Source: Candidatus Methanomethylophilaceae archaeon (lineage in GTDB: Archaea; Thermoplasmatota; Thermoplasmata; Methanomassiliicoccales; Methanomethylophilaceae). From it: a DNA stretch of 64,000 nt. The translations under genes were made by a program, and so were the position numbers. This document shows positions 27,752-36,704 of the stretch, piece by piece. Positions within the stretch are counted from its first letter, which is position 1. Each line of letters begins with the position of its first letter. Where the stretch lies: contig JAFUHJ010000047.1 of the NCBI GenBank assembly GCA_017468935.1, positions 1-64,000 on the forward strand, given 5' to 3'. Below the pieces are notes generated by a model. That model searched no databases. It saw nothing but the letters and a program-made list of their open reading frames with translations, and was not told the origin of the DNA.

Positions 27752-29612
27752 AGATTACGAGATGATGTGCGGTATCGAGATCCACCAGCAACTCGATACC
27801 AAGAAGCTGTTCTGCTCATGCGACAGCATCCTCCACGAGGAGGGAACGGGAGCGATCTACAGGAGGCAGAGGCCCACAACATCCGAGATGGGTGAGATCG
27901 ACAGGGCAGCCCTCATGCAGTTCCAGAAGCACCTCGGTTACAGATACCAGTGCTGCGAAGGCTCTTCCTGTCTGGTCGAGCTGGATGAGGAGCCTCCCCA
28001 CGAGTGCAACCCCGATGCGATGGATATAGCGCTGACATTCTCCGAGATGCTCGGGGCCAACATCATAGACGAGATCCACTACATGAGGAAGATCGTCGTC
28101 GACGGGTCTGATACATCCGGATTCCAGAGGACCGCGCTCATAGCGACGGACGGTTTCGTGAATGTCGGTGACAGGAAGATATCTATCCTCTCGGTATGTC
28201 TGGAGGAGGACGCCAGCCGTAAGGTGGAGGCGAATACGAACGAGGTCCTTTGGAGGACCGACCGTCTCGGAATACCTCTGATAGAAGTTGCCACCGGCCC
28301 CGATATGAGGACTCCCGAGGAGGTCATGGAGGTCGCTTTCAGATTGGGTACCCTGCTCAGGGCGACCAGGAGGGTGAAGAGGGGACTCGGAACCATCCGC
28401 CAGGACCTGAACATCTCCATACCCGGAGGGGCCCGTATCGAACTCAAGGGCGTAGGGGATCTGAAGCTTATCCCCGATTATGTCAGGAACGAGGTCAACA
28501 GGCAGAAGATGCTCATACGCGTCAGGGACATCCTGAACGGAAGGGGCACAAAGGCTGTACCGTTCGATCCCGTCGATGTCACCGAGATTTTCAGGACATG
28601 CGAGTCTAAGGTGATCAAGGGTGCACTGGATGACAAGGGAAAGGTCATCGCGGTCAGGCTCCCGGGATTCGCAGGGGTCATGAACGGTGACAACAAGACC
28701 CTCAGGCTCGGATCCGAGATGGCAGGATATGCAAGGACCAAGGGCGTCAAGGGAATATTCCATTCGGACGAGCTTCCCAACTACGGAATCGAGCAGAGCT
28801 ATGTGGACGAGCTCAGGAACTTCCTTGGAATGACCGGGGAGTTCGATGCGTTCGTGATCTGCGCTGCAAAGGAGAAGAGGGCAATGGAAGCTCTGGAGGT
28901 CGCAGTCGGAAGGGCCAACCAGGGATTGATAGGAGTTCCCGAGGAGACAAGGGATCCCTTGCCTGACGGTACCACGAAGTACTCCAGACCTTTGCCCGGA
29001 GCTGCCAGGATGTACCCCGAGACCGATGTCCCGCCTATCACCATCACGGATGATAGGCTGGACAGAATAAAGGCCAACATGCCCGAGTTCCCGGAGCAGA
29101 TCCAGGAGAGGCTCGTCAAGGAATACGGCATCAATCCGCAGCAGGCCAGGCAGCTCGTCAGGGAATCTTACGACGAGAGTTTCGAGAAGATCCTCAAGGA
29201 CAACAGGGAGTTCGCATCCGTCGCTGCTACCATGTTCCTCAATGTGTACAGCGAGATGGAGCACGACGGTATCGATACCACCGCACTGACCGACGAGGAC
29301 CTGATACAGGTCTTCGAAATGCTGAAGCAGAACCGCTTTGCCAAAGAGGCGCTGCCCAAGCTCCTGAGGGAGATGGCGGTCGGCACCGATGCTGAAGCTG
29401 CGATCAAGAAGCTCGGATTGGAAGCAGTCGATTCGGATGAGGCCAGGAAGATCATAGAGCAGATCGTCAACGAGCGTGCCGATTTTGTGAAGGAGAAGGG
29501 AATGGCCGCGATCGGCGGACTGATGGGTCCCGTGATGGGTGCCTTGAGGGGTAAGATCGACGGTAAGCAGGCCAACGAGCTCCTCACCGAAGCTATCAAG
29601 AAGATCCTTTGA
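27744..29612 (+). CDS. gatE: Glu-tRNA(Gln) amidotransferase subunit E
   Basis: 622-residue GatB-family kinase/amidase partner that phosphorylates and amidates Glu on tRNA(Gln). The N-terminal MCGIEIHQQLDTKKLFCSC and RRQRPTTSEMGEID are GatE signatures. A GAD-type insert (~260-400) and a C-terminal helical/YqeY-like tail (LGLEAVDS...ANELLTEAIKKIL) that grips tRNA follow. Translationally coupled to gatD; a terminator follows the stop. Confidence 0.96.
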   Translation: MSEDYEMMCGIEIHQQLDTKKLFCSCDSILHEEGTGAIYRRQRPTTSEMGEIDRAALMQFQKHLGYRYQCCEGSSCLVELDEEPPHECNPDAMDIALTFSEMLGANIIDEIHYMRKIVVDGSDTSGFQRTALIATDGFVNVGDRKISILSVCLEEDASRKVEANTNEVLWRTDRLGIPLIEVATGPDMRTPEEVMEVAFRLGTLLRATRRVKRGLGTIRQDLNISIPGGARIELKGVGDLKLIPDYVRNEVNRQKMLIRVRDILNGRGTKAVPFDPVDVTEIFRTCESKVIKGALDDKGKVIAVRLPGFAGVMNGDNKTLRLGSEMAGYARTKGVKGIFHSDELPNYGIEQSYVDELRNFLGMTGEFDAFVICAAKEKRAMEALEVAVGRANQGLIGVPEETRDPLPDGTTKYSRPLPGAARMYPETDVPPITITDDRLDRIKANMPEFPEQIQERLVKEYGINPQQARQLVRESYDESFEKILKDNREFASVAATMFLNVYSEMEHDGIDTTALTDEDLIQVFEMLKQNRFAKEALPKLLREMAVGTDAEAAIKKLGLEAVDSDEARKIIEQIVNERADFVKEKGMAAIGGLMGPVMGALRGKIDGKQANELLTEAIKKIL

Positions 29613-29621
29613 AACCCATTG

Positions 29622-29645
29622 CCCCGGCTCTGCCGGGGTTTCATT
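29622..29645. terminator. Hairpin between convergent gatE and DMT exporter
   Basis: CCCCGG-ctctg-CCGGGG (29622-29638) followed by TTTCATTT on the plus strand. It lies exactly in the 35-bp convergent gap and could end transcripts from both sides. Confidence 0.6.
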
Positions 29646-29647
29646 TC

Positions 29648-30547
29648 TCAGACCGATGAAGGTATCTCCTTACGGTTGACCACTACCAATGCGGCGAATA
29701 TCATCGCCATTCCGATCACCGAACCGACCGTGACCGCTTCTCCGTAGAGCATCAGCCCTATTATGGTCGCAGCAAGCGGTTCCGCATACGTCAGTATGGA
29801 TGCCTTTCCCGCTTCGATCTTCGTTAGGGAATAATTGAATAGAACGAATGGGAGCAGTGTCACGAATAGCCCCATACCGATCACGATGAGCAGCGCATCC
29901 ATGGATGTGCCCATGATACCAAACGTATCCGGGAGATCCGAGAAAGGTGCGAGGCCGACGCAGCATATCAGGGATGTGTAGAACAGCACCGTAGCGACAC
30001 TGTATCCGCTGCCACTGATCATCTTCGACCCCACTGTATAGACACTGAAGCATATTCCAGATATGGTTCCCAAAGCGATTCCCAGGATGTTCATCGTTCC
30101 GGCATCGGTCAGGACCCCTGTGCAGAGAACGCATCCAGCGAACGCAACAACTACAGCTACGGCCTTGGTCCTTGTGAGCTTCTCGTTCAGGATGGGGATA
30201 GAGATAAGGATCACAAAGAACGGTGCGACGTACTGGAGGACGGATGCGAGGGACAATGATATGAGGGTCATCGAATGCAGATACGTGACAGAATTCACGA
30301 TCGTACCGATTATTCCCATTATCAGCAAAATGATGGCTGTTCTGCGATCCACTCTGAACATGTTTCTGTCCTTGATCAGGATATACACGCCCACGATGGC
30401 TGTTATCATGATGTAGCGGAGGCATGTGAGTTGGAAGGGAATGATTCCGATATCGTTCGCAGCGCGGACGAAGAATCCGAGGAAACCCCAGATTATCCCG
30501 GCGGAAAGAGCCGCGATGACTCCAAGATGTGCGGAATAATCTGTCAT
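29648..30547 (-). CDS. EamA/DMT-family exporter
   Basis: 299-residue membrane protein with ten predicted transmembrane segments arranged as two EamA halves. Examples are AALSAGIIWGFLGFFVRA near the start and SVLQYVAPFFVILISIPILNEKLTRTKAVAV closing the first half. The second half ends ...LAATIIGLMLYGEAVTVGSVIGMAMIFAALVVV. This fold exports small metabolites or amino acids; substrate unknown. It follows a HemK-like gene on the same strand, 29 nt apart. Confidence 0.88.
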   Translation of the reverse strand: MTDYSAHLGVIAALSAGIIWGFLGFFVRAANDIGIIPFQLTCLRYIMITAIVGVYILIKDRNMFRVDRRTAIILLIMGIIGTIVNSVTYLHSMTLISLSLASVLQYVAPFFVILISIPILNEKLTRTKAVAVVVAFAGCVLCTGVLTDAGTMNILGIALGTISGICFSVYTVGSKMISGSGYSVATVLFYTSLICCVGLAPFSDLPDTFGIMGTSMDALLIVIGMGLFVTLLPFVLFNYSLTKIEAGKASILTYAEPLAATIIGLMLYGEAVTVGSVIGMAMIFAALVVVNRKEIPSSV

Positions 30548-30575
30548 GGGCCTTCGATGGACGGTATCTATTTGG

Positions 30576-31163
30576 TTATTGCGCCGGGGCTGGTTCTTTC
30601 AACCCGATCTCCAGCACCGCCAGTTTCTCGAAGAACAGCTTCAGCTCCCCTATTGTCCTGACATCGTAGTTGTCCAGAAGGTCCCAGAGGGCCTGGGTGT
30701 CCATCAGAGATGAGATGACGACGACTATCCTTCCGTCCTCGGTCAGATGTTCGGGTGCACCTTCCAGAAGATCCGGAAGGGGTCCGAGACCGTCAGGTCC
30801 GCCGGACCACGACCTAGCCAGGAGGCCGTCCTCGTCCACCGGCAGATAAGGAAGATTGAACAGGATGGTATCGAACCTTCCCGATATGTTCGAGTATACG
30901 TCGGTCTCATGGACATCGAGGGACACGCTGTTGATCCCGGCGTTCCTCTTTGTGAGCTCTACAGCCTTGGGATTGATATCCCCACAGGTGACCTTGCATC
31001 CGTTCTTGGCACAATGTATCGATACGACCCCGGAACCGCACCCGATCTCGAGCACCCTCTCCCCTCCCCTCACCTCAAGTGATTGGATGAACAGTATGCT
31101 GTCGTCCGACGGCGGGTAGACATCGGGGTCGCCTTCTATCCGTATATCGGGATCGTATTCCAT
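30576..31163 (-). CDS. HemK2/Mtq2-like class I methyltransferase
   Basis: 195-residue SAM-dependent methyltransferase resembling archaeal HemK2, which methylates the glutamine of the release-factor GGQ motif. It has DVYPPSDDSILFIQSL, the SAM motif VLEIGCGSGVVSIHCAK and GDINPKAVELTKRNA. The usual catalytic NPPY reads NLPY (NLPYLP), a departure in the key tetrapeptide. Start: ATG 31163; a GTG at 31178 would add five residues. It ends in TAA. The exact substrate is unproven. Confidence 0.78.
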   Translation of the reverse strand: MEYDPDIRIEGDPDVYPPSDDSILFIQSLEVRGGERVLEIGCGSGVVSIHCAKNGCKVTCGDINPKAVELTKRNAGINSVSLDVHETDVYSNISGRFDTILFNLPYLPVDEDGLLARSWSGGPDGLGPLPDLLEGAPEHLTEDGRIVVVISSLMDTQALWDLLDNYDVRTIGELKLFFEKLAVLEIGLKEPAPAQ

Positions 31164-31220
31164 GAGCAGAGGATGCACCGGGACTTATTGATAGTTGCTT
31201 CCTGTTGATATTGTCGGGAT

Positions 31221-31493
31221 TCAGAGTTTTGAGAACTGTCTGATGACTTCGGCGAATTCCTCGATGGTCTTGTCGGCATCTCCGTGCTCGATACCATCCT
31301 TCACGCAGTGCCTGATGTGTCCCTCCAGGACTATCTGGCCGACGCTGTGGACGGCGCTCTTTATAGCGTTGATCTGGATCATTATGTCCTCGCACGGGAC
31401 ATCCTCGTCGATCATACGGTCGACAGCGGCTACCTGTCCGCTGATCTTCTTAAGGCGTCTGTGAAGGTTCTCTGAGTCCATGCACTCGATCAT
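31221..31493 (-). CDS. csoR: CsoR/RcnR-family metal-sensing repressor
   Basis: 90-residue all-helical DUF156 repressor. It carries the full Cu(I)-type ligand pattern C-x24-H-x3-C (DVPC ... EGHIRHC), which marks copper-sensing CsoR. These proteins leave DNA when they bind metal. The start MIECMDSENLHRR is chosen because a TTTTATTT TATA box (31516-31523 on the complement) is ~27 nt upstream, giving a leaderless mRNA. It lies just downstream of the HMA chaperone gene, so the two form a small copper-response unit. Confidence 0.88.
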   Translation of the reverse strand: MIECMDSENLHRRLKKISGQVAAVDRMIDEDVPCEDIMIQINAIKSAVHSVGQIVLEGHIRHCVKDGIEHGDADKTIEEFAEVIRQFSKL

Positions 31494-31531
31494 GATTGAA
31501 TGAGGGCAGGATGGTAAATAAAAGGTGGCCT

Positions 31532-31753
31532 TCATTGGATGCGTTTCGCCGTGACCTGTCCCTGTGCCTTAGGGGCCGATACAAGGACCTCGTTGGCGAT
31601 CGCTTCGGCCATGTCCTCCTCGCATTCGATGATGAATTTGCCGTTAACCATCAGGGCAGCACCGATCACACCAGGCTGCCTCTGTATGTGCGATTCCAGT
31701 TTGTCCGCGCATTCCTGGCATGTCAGTCCCGATACGAAGAAGACCATTCTCAT
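31532..31753 (-). CDS. Heavy-metal-associated (HMA) domain copper chaperone, CopZ-like
   Basis: 73-residue ferredoxin-like metal chaperone with the soft-metal motif GLTCQECA (CxxC, residues ~12-15) near the N-terminus. It carries Cu(I) to transporters or regulators in the cytoplasm. It is 38 nt upstream of the CsoR-type repressor on the same strand. No copper ATPase is adjacent; the only P-type ATPase in the window (51.7 kb) is of Zn/Cd/Pb type, so the partner lies elsewhere. Confidence 0.82.
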   Translation of the reverse strand: MRMVFFVSGLTCQECADKLESHIQRQPGVIGAALMVNGKFIIECEEDMAEAIANEVLVSAPKAQGQVTAKRIQ

Positions 31754-31824
31754 ACGATCCGTATCGTACGGTCCGGTTATTTGAGTTTCCCTGGGTTCGG
31801 GTTAAATCCTGCTACACGATATCC

Positions 31825-32409
31825 ATGACCATGATCCAACTGGACATCCTGGCGGTCGGGGACCTTCTGCGCGACGAGGAGGGCAATATACTCAAGGCGG
31901 ACTCCACTTCCGTTCTGATACGTACTCCCAAGCATACGATAGTCGTAGACCCCAGCACCAAGTACATGAGGCCGTTCCTTAAGACCTCCTTCAAGCAGAT
32001 CGGGGTATTCGTGAAGGATGTGGACGTGGTCGTACTCACGCACACCCACAACGATCACATCGAGAATCTGGATATGTTCCCGAAGGCCAAGGTCTATGTG
32101 CACTCGGGAGCCAAGACTAAGATCCCGGGTGCCGTGGTGGTGGACGAGGAGGAATTCGAGCTCTGCGAAGGAGTCAGGCTGGTCCATACGCCGGGGCATT
32201 GCACCGAAGAGATGTCCGTATTCGTGGATGCCGACAGGCACTACGTGGTGGCCGGGGACGCGATCCCTCTGGAGGATAACTTCTTCAAGAACATCGCCCC
32301 CAAACTCAACACCGACAGGGTCCTTGCATTGCAAAGTATTAAGAAGATAAGGGACTACGCAGATGTGATCATACCGGGACACGGATTCCCGTTCATGACG
32401 GACCAGTGA
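31825..32409 (+). CDS. Metallo-beta-lactamase-fold hydrolase
   Basis: 194-residue MBL-fold enzyme with the metal motif HTHNDHIEN (H-x-H-x-D-H, ~residues 67-72), then GHCTEE, GDAIP and PGHGFP ligand loops. It is a compact cytoplasmic hydrolase of glyoxalase-II/RNase-Z-like fold; substrate unknown. ATG 31825 lies ~25 nt after GGGTTAAATCC, suggesting a leaderless start; ATG 31831 would remove two residues. The stop overlaps the extended frame of the next gene. Confidence 0.85.
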   Translation: MTMIQLDILAVGDLLRDEEGNILKADSTSVLIRTPKHTIVVDPSTKYMRPFLKTSFKQIGVFVKDVDVVVLTHTHNDHIENLDMFPKAKVYVHSGAKTKIPGAVVVDEEEFELCEGVRLVHTPGHCTEEMSVFVDADRHYVVAGDAIPLEDNFFKNIAPKLNTDRVLALQSIKKIRDYADVIIPGHGFPFMTDQ

Positions 32410-32414
32410 TAAAC

Positions 32415-33083
32415 ATGTTGAAGAGAGAGATGCCCGAGACGATCTATTTCGATTGTCCCGATTGCGATGACGAGACCGAGCACCAGATCCTCAAAGGAAG
32501 GATGGGCAAGGCCTCCATAGAGGGTACATTCAGATGCACCCAGTGCGGACGCGTCTCCTCCGAGACCATCAAGATCCCCGAGCTCATCGAGGTGCCTGTC
32601 GTATTCAGTGATGGGGATGTGTCCGAGACAACGAGGACCACCATCGAGAGCAACGATATCATCCAGGAGGAGGACGAGTTCTTCCTCGATGACGGAAGGA
32701 GGGTCTGCGTCACACACATCGATACCCTTGACGGTAAGCTGAAGAAGAAGACGCTGGCCACCAACGTGAGGAAGCTGTGGGTTAAGCAGTTCGATATACT
32801 GAGCATCAAGGTGTCGGTCAACGACGATGACAGGACCTACTCACTCAGGGTGGAGTCGGAGCCCGACGACGAGTTCGTTGTCGGTACGCAGCTGTCCTTC
32901 GAGGACTTCGATTGTCTTATCCATGCGATCAAGACCAAGCACAGTCTCGTGAAGAAAGGGGTCGCAGAGGCCAGGGACATCACGAGGATATACGGGAAGA
33001 TCAGGAAGAAGAGGTATGATGTCCTCGACCTCGAAGAGGACGATGAGGATTTCGACGATTTCGTTTTCGAGGACGATGAGTGA
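32415..33083 (+). CDS. Archaeal zinc-finger protein (HVO_0476 / COG1326-like)
   Basis: 222 residues. An N-terminal C4 zinc ribbon (FDCPDCDDETEH...FRCTQCGRVSS) is followed by a beta-rich region and a strongly acidic C-terminal tail (DLEEDDEDFDDFVFEDDE). The family is conserved in archaea and unassigned; a role in RNA or transcription is only suggested by the ribbon. ATG 32415 is used; GTG 32406 overlapping the MBL stop and ATG 32430 are alternatives. Co-transcribed with the MBL gene. Confidence 0.8.
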   Translation: MLKREMPETIYFDCPDCDDETEHQILKGRMGKASIEGTFRCTQCGRVSSETIKIPELIEVPVVFSDGDVSETTRTTIESNDIIQEEDEFFLDDGRRVCVTHIDTLDGKLKKKTLATNVRKLWVKQFDILSIKVSVNDDDRTYSLRVESEPDDEFVVGTQLSFEDFDCLIHAIKTKHSLVKKGVAEARDITRIYGKIRKKRYDVLDLEEDDEDFDDFVFEDDE

Positions 33084-33183
33084 GACCACGGTCCATAAAT
33101 ATGCGCGGGACACTCCTTATAACAGGAAAGACAGCGCTGGGACAGCACGTCTGTGCACTGTATGACCAGAGGGTTGTTGCCCA

Positions 33184-34857
33184 ATGATTACATCAGATCC
33201 TATAGACTTACCGGACCTCTCCGCATACGAAATTCTGAAGGAAACGGCAGGAAAGTATCCGAACAACATCGCTTACGAATACCTAGGATACAAGGTCAAC
33301 TATCGCAAATTCCTTTCACAGGTCGATGATCTGTCTCTCCGTCTGAGGAAGATGGGAGTGTATAGAGGTGATAGGGTCATCGTCTGTCTTCCGAACTGCC
33401 CCCAATCACTAGTATCATTCTATGCGCTGAGCAGACTCGGCGCAATAGCTGTCATGGTGCACCCGCTCTCGTCCAAGAACGAGATCGAATATTACATCAA
33501 GGATTCGCAATCGAAGATGGCCATAACATTGGGATTGTTCGCCGAGAATTTCCCCAAGATCGGTTCGTTCGAAGGATTCCAGACGCTAATCGTCACATCG
33601 CCGGTGGATATGATGCCATACATCAGTGCAAGGCTCGCCGAGTTGGTCAACAAGGATGCGAGGATGCCAAAGGGTCACCTCGGATTCGGTACCATACGCT
33701 GGACCAAGATGATGAAGGACGATATCAGCCACGTACCCAAGGACATGCCCCATGTCACTGCCGACGAGCCCGTATCCATCCTGTACACGGGAGGAACAAC
33801 GGGAGTGAACAAGGGTGCCGTCCATTCCAGCAGATCCTTCAATTCAACATCATGGGGTATGATCGAGCTCTCGGGGGTCCTCGGAGAGGGCACCACCATG
33901 CTGGCCGAGATGCCAATGTTCCACGGGTTCGGACTGTGCACATGCGTGTATCTGCCCGTATGCATCGGACTCAGGATCATACTGATGCCCACGTTCACCC
34001 TCGATTCCCTTTGCAAGATGATCGTCAAGAAGAAGATCAACTACATGGCCGGCGTTCCGACGATGTATGAGAAGATGATCGACAACAAGTACCTGGTGAA
34101 TGCCGACCTCTCATTCTTGAAAGGGATGTATTGCGGAGGCGACAGCATGTCGATCGAGTCCAAGGCACGTGTGGATGAATTCTTGGCGAAGCACGGAAGC
34201 GAGAGAAGGATCAAGATAGGCTTCGGATGCACCGAATGCCTTGCGGCAACGGCCATCACCCCTAAGTTCGATGAGAGGCCGGGGAGCATCGGAGTCCCGA
34301 TCCCGGGATTCTCGTACATGATCGCGAAGATAGGTACCACGGAGGAGGCACCCGACGGAGAGGACGGCGAGATATGCATCTGCGGACCCTCCGTTATGGA
34401 TGGCTATTACGGACGTCCCGAGGAGACCTCAGATGTCCTTATAAAGCATGAGGATGGAAAGATCTGGCTTCATACAGGGGATGCCGGATACATCGATGAC
34501 GGATTCATCTATTTCAAGAACAGGATCAAGCGCATGATCGTCACCTCCGGATACAATGTGTATCCTTCGCAGATCGAGGAGATCCTCAGCAGGCACCCTG
34601 CAGTGGACATCTCGTGCGTCGTGGGAGTTCCAGATCCGAAGAGGGGATCGAAGGTCAAGGCATACGTGGTCCTGAAGGAGGGTGTCCCCAAGGATGACGC
34701 CACACAGAATTCTATAAAGGCATTCGTCAAGGAGAATATCGCTGCCTACGCCAAACCGCGTGAGTACGTGTTCGTGGACTCCCTTCCGAGGACCAAGCTG
34801 AAGAAGATCGACTACCGCAAGCTGGAGAAAGGGATCCTGACCGAGGATGAGGAATGA
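33184..34857 (+). CDS. AMP-forming acyl-CoA synthetase
   Basis: 557-residue ANL-superfamily ligase activating a carboxylic acid through an acyl-adenylate. The AMP motif ILYTGGTTGVNKGAV (~residues 199-213), GFGCTECL (A5 region), HTGDAGYIDDGF, RMIVTSGYNVYPSQIE and the C-terminal catalytic lysine segment RTKLKKIDYRK are all intact. It resembles long-chain fatty acid-CoA ligases; archaea may use it for short or aromatic acids. A CTTATAA element ~70 nt upstream may be the promoter. Its TGA abuts the convergent phosphatase gene. Confidence 0.92.
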   Translation: MITSDPIDLPDLSAYEILKETAGKYPNNIAYEYLGYKVNYRKFLSQVDDLSLRLRKMGVYRGDRVIVCLPNCPQSLVSFYALSRLGAIAVMVHPLSSKNEIEYYIKDSQSKMAITLGLFAENFPKIGSFEGFQTLIVTSPVDMMPYISARLAELVNKDARMPKGHLGFGTIRWTKMMKDDISHVPKDMPHVTADEPVSILYTGGTTGVNKGAVHSSRSFNSTSWGMIELSGVLGEGTTMLAEMPMFHGFGLCTCVYLPVCIGLRIILMPTFTLDSLCKMIVKKKINYMAGVPTMYEKMIDNKYLVNADLSFLKGMYCGGDSMSIESKARVDEFLAKHGSERRIKIGFGCTECLAATAITPKFDERPGSIGVPIPGFSYMIAKIGTTEEAPDGEDGEICICGPSVMDGYYGRPEETSDVLIKHEDGKIWLHTGDAGYIDDGFIYFKNRIKRMIVTSGYNVYPSQIEEILSRHPAVDISCVVGVPDPKRGSKVKAYVVLKEGVPKDDATQNSIKAFVKENIAAYAKPREYVFVDSLPRTKLKKIDYRKLEKGILTEDEE

Positions 34858-35514
34858 TCATTCCTCTTCTTCGAGGATGTAATCCAGTACGTCGGCGATG
34901 TTATCAGATACCACCGTGTAGGTGGCGGCATCGCTGGTGTAATGGTCCGTCGGATTGAAAGCGATTGACATGCCGGTGTTCTTGAACATCGGTATATCCG
35001 TGTAGGAGTTCCCTATTGAGACGGTCCTCTCCGGAGTGGTGTTGTACTTCTCGATGAACTGACGTACGTTGATGCCCTTGTCCCTGAGATCCACTATGAG
35101 CTTCCCCTCTCCCGTAAGGGTGCCGTTGGGATTGGTGCAGATCTCATCGGCAGCGAAGTCATCGAATCCGAATTCATTCTTGATCAGGAGTGCCGCTTTG
35201 TCTATCCCGCCGCTGACGATGACCGATTTTATACCGTTGGCCTTCAGACATGCTATGGTCTCCTGGATACCTCCTATCAGAGGCATATCCTGGAAGAGCT
35301 TGGCTATCTCGTCGATGGTGACGTCGGGCTTCTTGGCGGTCCAGAGCCCGATATCCCTTCTCATGAACTCCGATTCGTCGATCTCACCGTTGCAATATGC
35401 CTGATAGGCGGGTTCGTTATCCACTTCAAAGCATTGATGCACCCAGCACCAGGAGCTTCTGAGCTTAGTCAGGACACCGTCCATATCGAAACAGACAAGA
35501 TCGTACTTCTGCAT
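34858..35514 (-). CDS. HAD-superfamily phosphatase, SerB-like
   Basis: 218-residue HAD phosphatase with motif I CFDMDGVLTKL (catalytic Asp pair ~9 and 11), motif II VSGGID, a lysine in GKLIVD and motif IV GNSYTDIPMF. The helical cap and length match phosphoserine phosphatase-type enzymes. The substrate cannot be fixed from sequence: a DGVLT rather than DxDST motif departs from classic SerB. Its end touches the end of the acyl-CoA synthetase gene with no gap. Confidence 0.8.
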   Translation of the reverse strand: MQKYDLVCFDMDGVLTKLRSSWCWVHQCFEVDNEPAYQAYCNGEIDESEFMRRDIGLWTAKKPDVTIDEIAKLFQDMPLIGGIQETIACLKANGIKSVIVSGGIDKAALLIKNEFGFDDFAADEICTNPNGTLTGEGKLIVDLRDKGINVRQFIEKYNTTPERTVSIGNSYTDIPMFKNTGMSIAFNPTDHYTSDAATYTVVSDNIADVLDYILEEEE

Positions 35515-35564
35515 TGTTAGGCCTCAATCCACGAACGTCGGCCGTAATAAAAAAGGATGTGCGA

Positions 35565-35873
35565 TCATTCCTTAGGCTCATCGCCTTCGGAAGAGGGCGA
35601 TTCCTGTTCCTCTTTTCTGATCCCGTCGCGCTTCTCCTTGTATTCCAGGATCTTCGGTCTCGCCCTGTGGCTGTAGATCAGGTATACGACAATTATGGCG
35701 AACATCAGGAGCGAGAGCAATGTGCTGACAATGAGCATGGTCTCCATGGAAACGGTCCCTGCCGCATTGAGTCCGACGAGGATCGCCATCGCGACCATAT
35801 CCAATGCCACCAGGGCGACCGCAGCATATGTGACGATCTTGTCCTTCTTGATCGGGTCCATCTCTTCGCTCAT
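35565..35873 (-). CDS. Small two-helix membrane protein
   Basis: 102 residues with two transmembrane helices (IVTYAAVALVALDMVAMAILVGL and METMLIVSTLLSLLMFAIIVVYLIY) and a charged cytoplasmic tail ending SPSSEGDEPKE. ATG 35873 is chosen; an upstream GTG at 35909 sits on the TATA-like CTATATTA and is probably not used. I recognise no family. Confidence 0.62.
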   Translation of the reverse strand: MSEEMDPIKKDKIVTYAAVALVALDMVAMAILVGLNAAGTVSMETMLIVSTLLSLLMFAIIVVYLIYSHRARPKILEYKEKRDGIRKEEQESPSSEGDEPKE

Positions 35874-35984
35874 GGATTTATGCTCCAATCCGATGATGAG
35901 CGAGGCCACTAATATAGATTCTCGGATAATTGCTCAGAACCTTCTGTCATCGCCCTTATATCTGTCATCACCATTGAGACAGAC

Positions 35985-36704
35985 ATGATCACGATCATCG
36001 GCACCGGACATGTTTTCAATCTGGCCGAACCGGTATCATTCATAGTGAAGAATACCTGGCCGGATGCTGTCCTCATAGAGCTGGACAAGGCTCGCTACGA
36101 GTCGATGATGAACGATTTCAATGGTGTGAAACCGCAGGGCGAACAGAAGATGTCCACCATATATGCGAGCACCGCGAAGTATCAGCAGAAGATGTCCGAA
36201 CAGAGCGGAAGCAAGCTGGGAAGCGAGTTCCTGGCGGCTGTCAACACCGGAAAGCTGGTCAACGCCCAGATAATCCCGATCGACACCGATGCCATGCGTG
36301 TCATGAACGAGATGTGGGACGAGATGTCTGCAGGAGAGAGACTCCGCTACCGCATGTCGAGCTTCAAGGATTCCTTCGGAGGCATCAAAAAGGTCCGGAC
36401 CACCCATAAACGGTTCTCCGATAACGAGGAGGACTATGTGGAGAACATGAGGAAGAGGTACCCCACATTGGTCAGGAAGCTCATCGATGAGAGGAATGTC
36501 TACATGGCGGATCAGATCAATTCACTGACCGGTACGTACCACAACATGGTGGTCGTCGTAGGGGATGCCCATGTGGAGGGGCTGTGCAAGCTTATCAATG
36601 ACGAACACATTCGGAAGATAAGGTTGAACGACATCATGGATCGCGAGAGGTTCAGCAAGATACGTCAGATGATCTGGGACGGGAGGGAGTCACTTGAAGG
36701 TTGA
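35985..36704 (+). CDS. TraB-family protein
   Basis: 239-residue TraB/PrgY-type domain protein. It has the N-terminal IGTGHVF motif, WPDAVLIELDKARYESM, and the C-terminal VVVVGDAHVEGL loop whose acidic/His residues define this metal-dependent hydrolase-like fold. Many TraB proteins carry C-terminal membrane helices; this one stops after the domain. Function in archaea is unknown. The stop overlaps the thyX TTG start. Confidence 0.82.
   Translation: MITIIGTGHVFNLAEPVSFIVKNTWPDAVLIELDKARYESMMNDFNGVKPQGEQKMSTIYASTAKYQQKMSEQSGSKLGSEFLAAVNTGKLVNAQIIPIDTDAMRVMNEMWDEMSAGERLRYRMSSFKDSFGGIKKVRTTHKRFSDNEEDYVENMRKRYPTLVRKLIDERNVYMADQINSLTGTYHNMVVVVGDAHVEGLCKLINDEHIRKIRLNDIMDRERFSKIRQMIWDGRESLEG

Noticed and set aside
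31496-31828. 110-codon plus-strand frame across the CsoR/CopZ-like genes
   Set aside because: It is antisense to the CopZ-like gene, which has an intact CxxC motif and family length.
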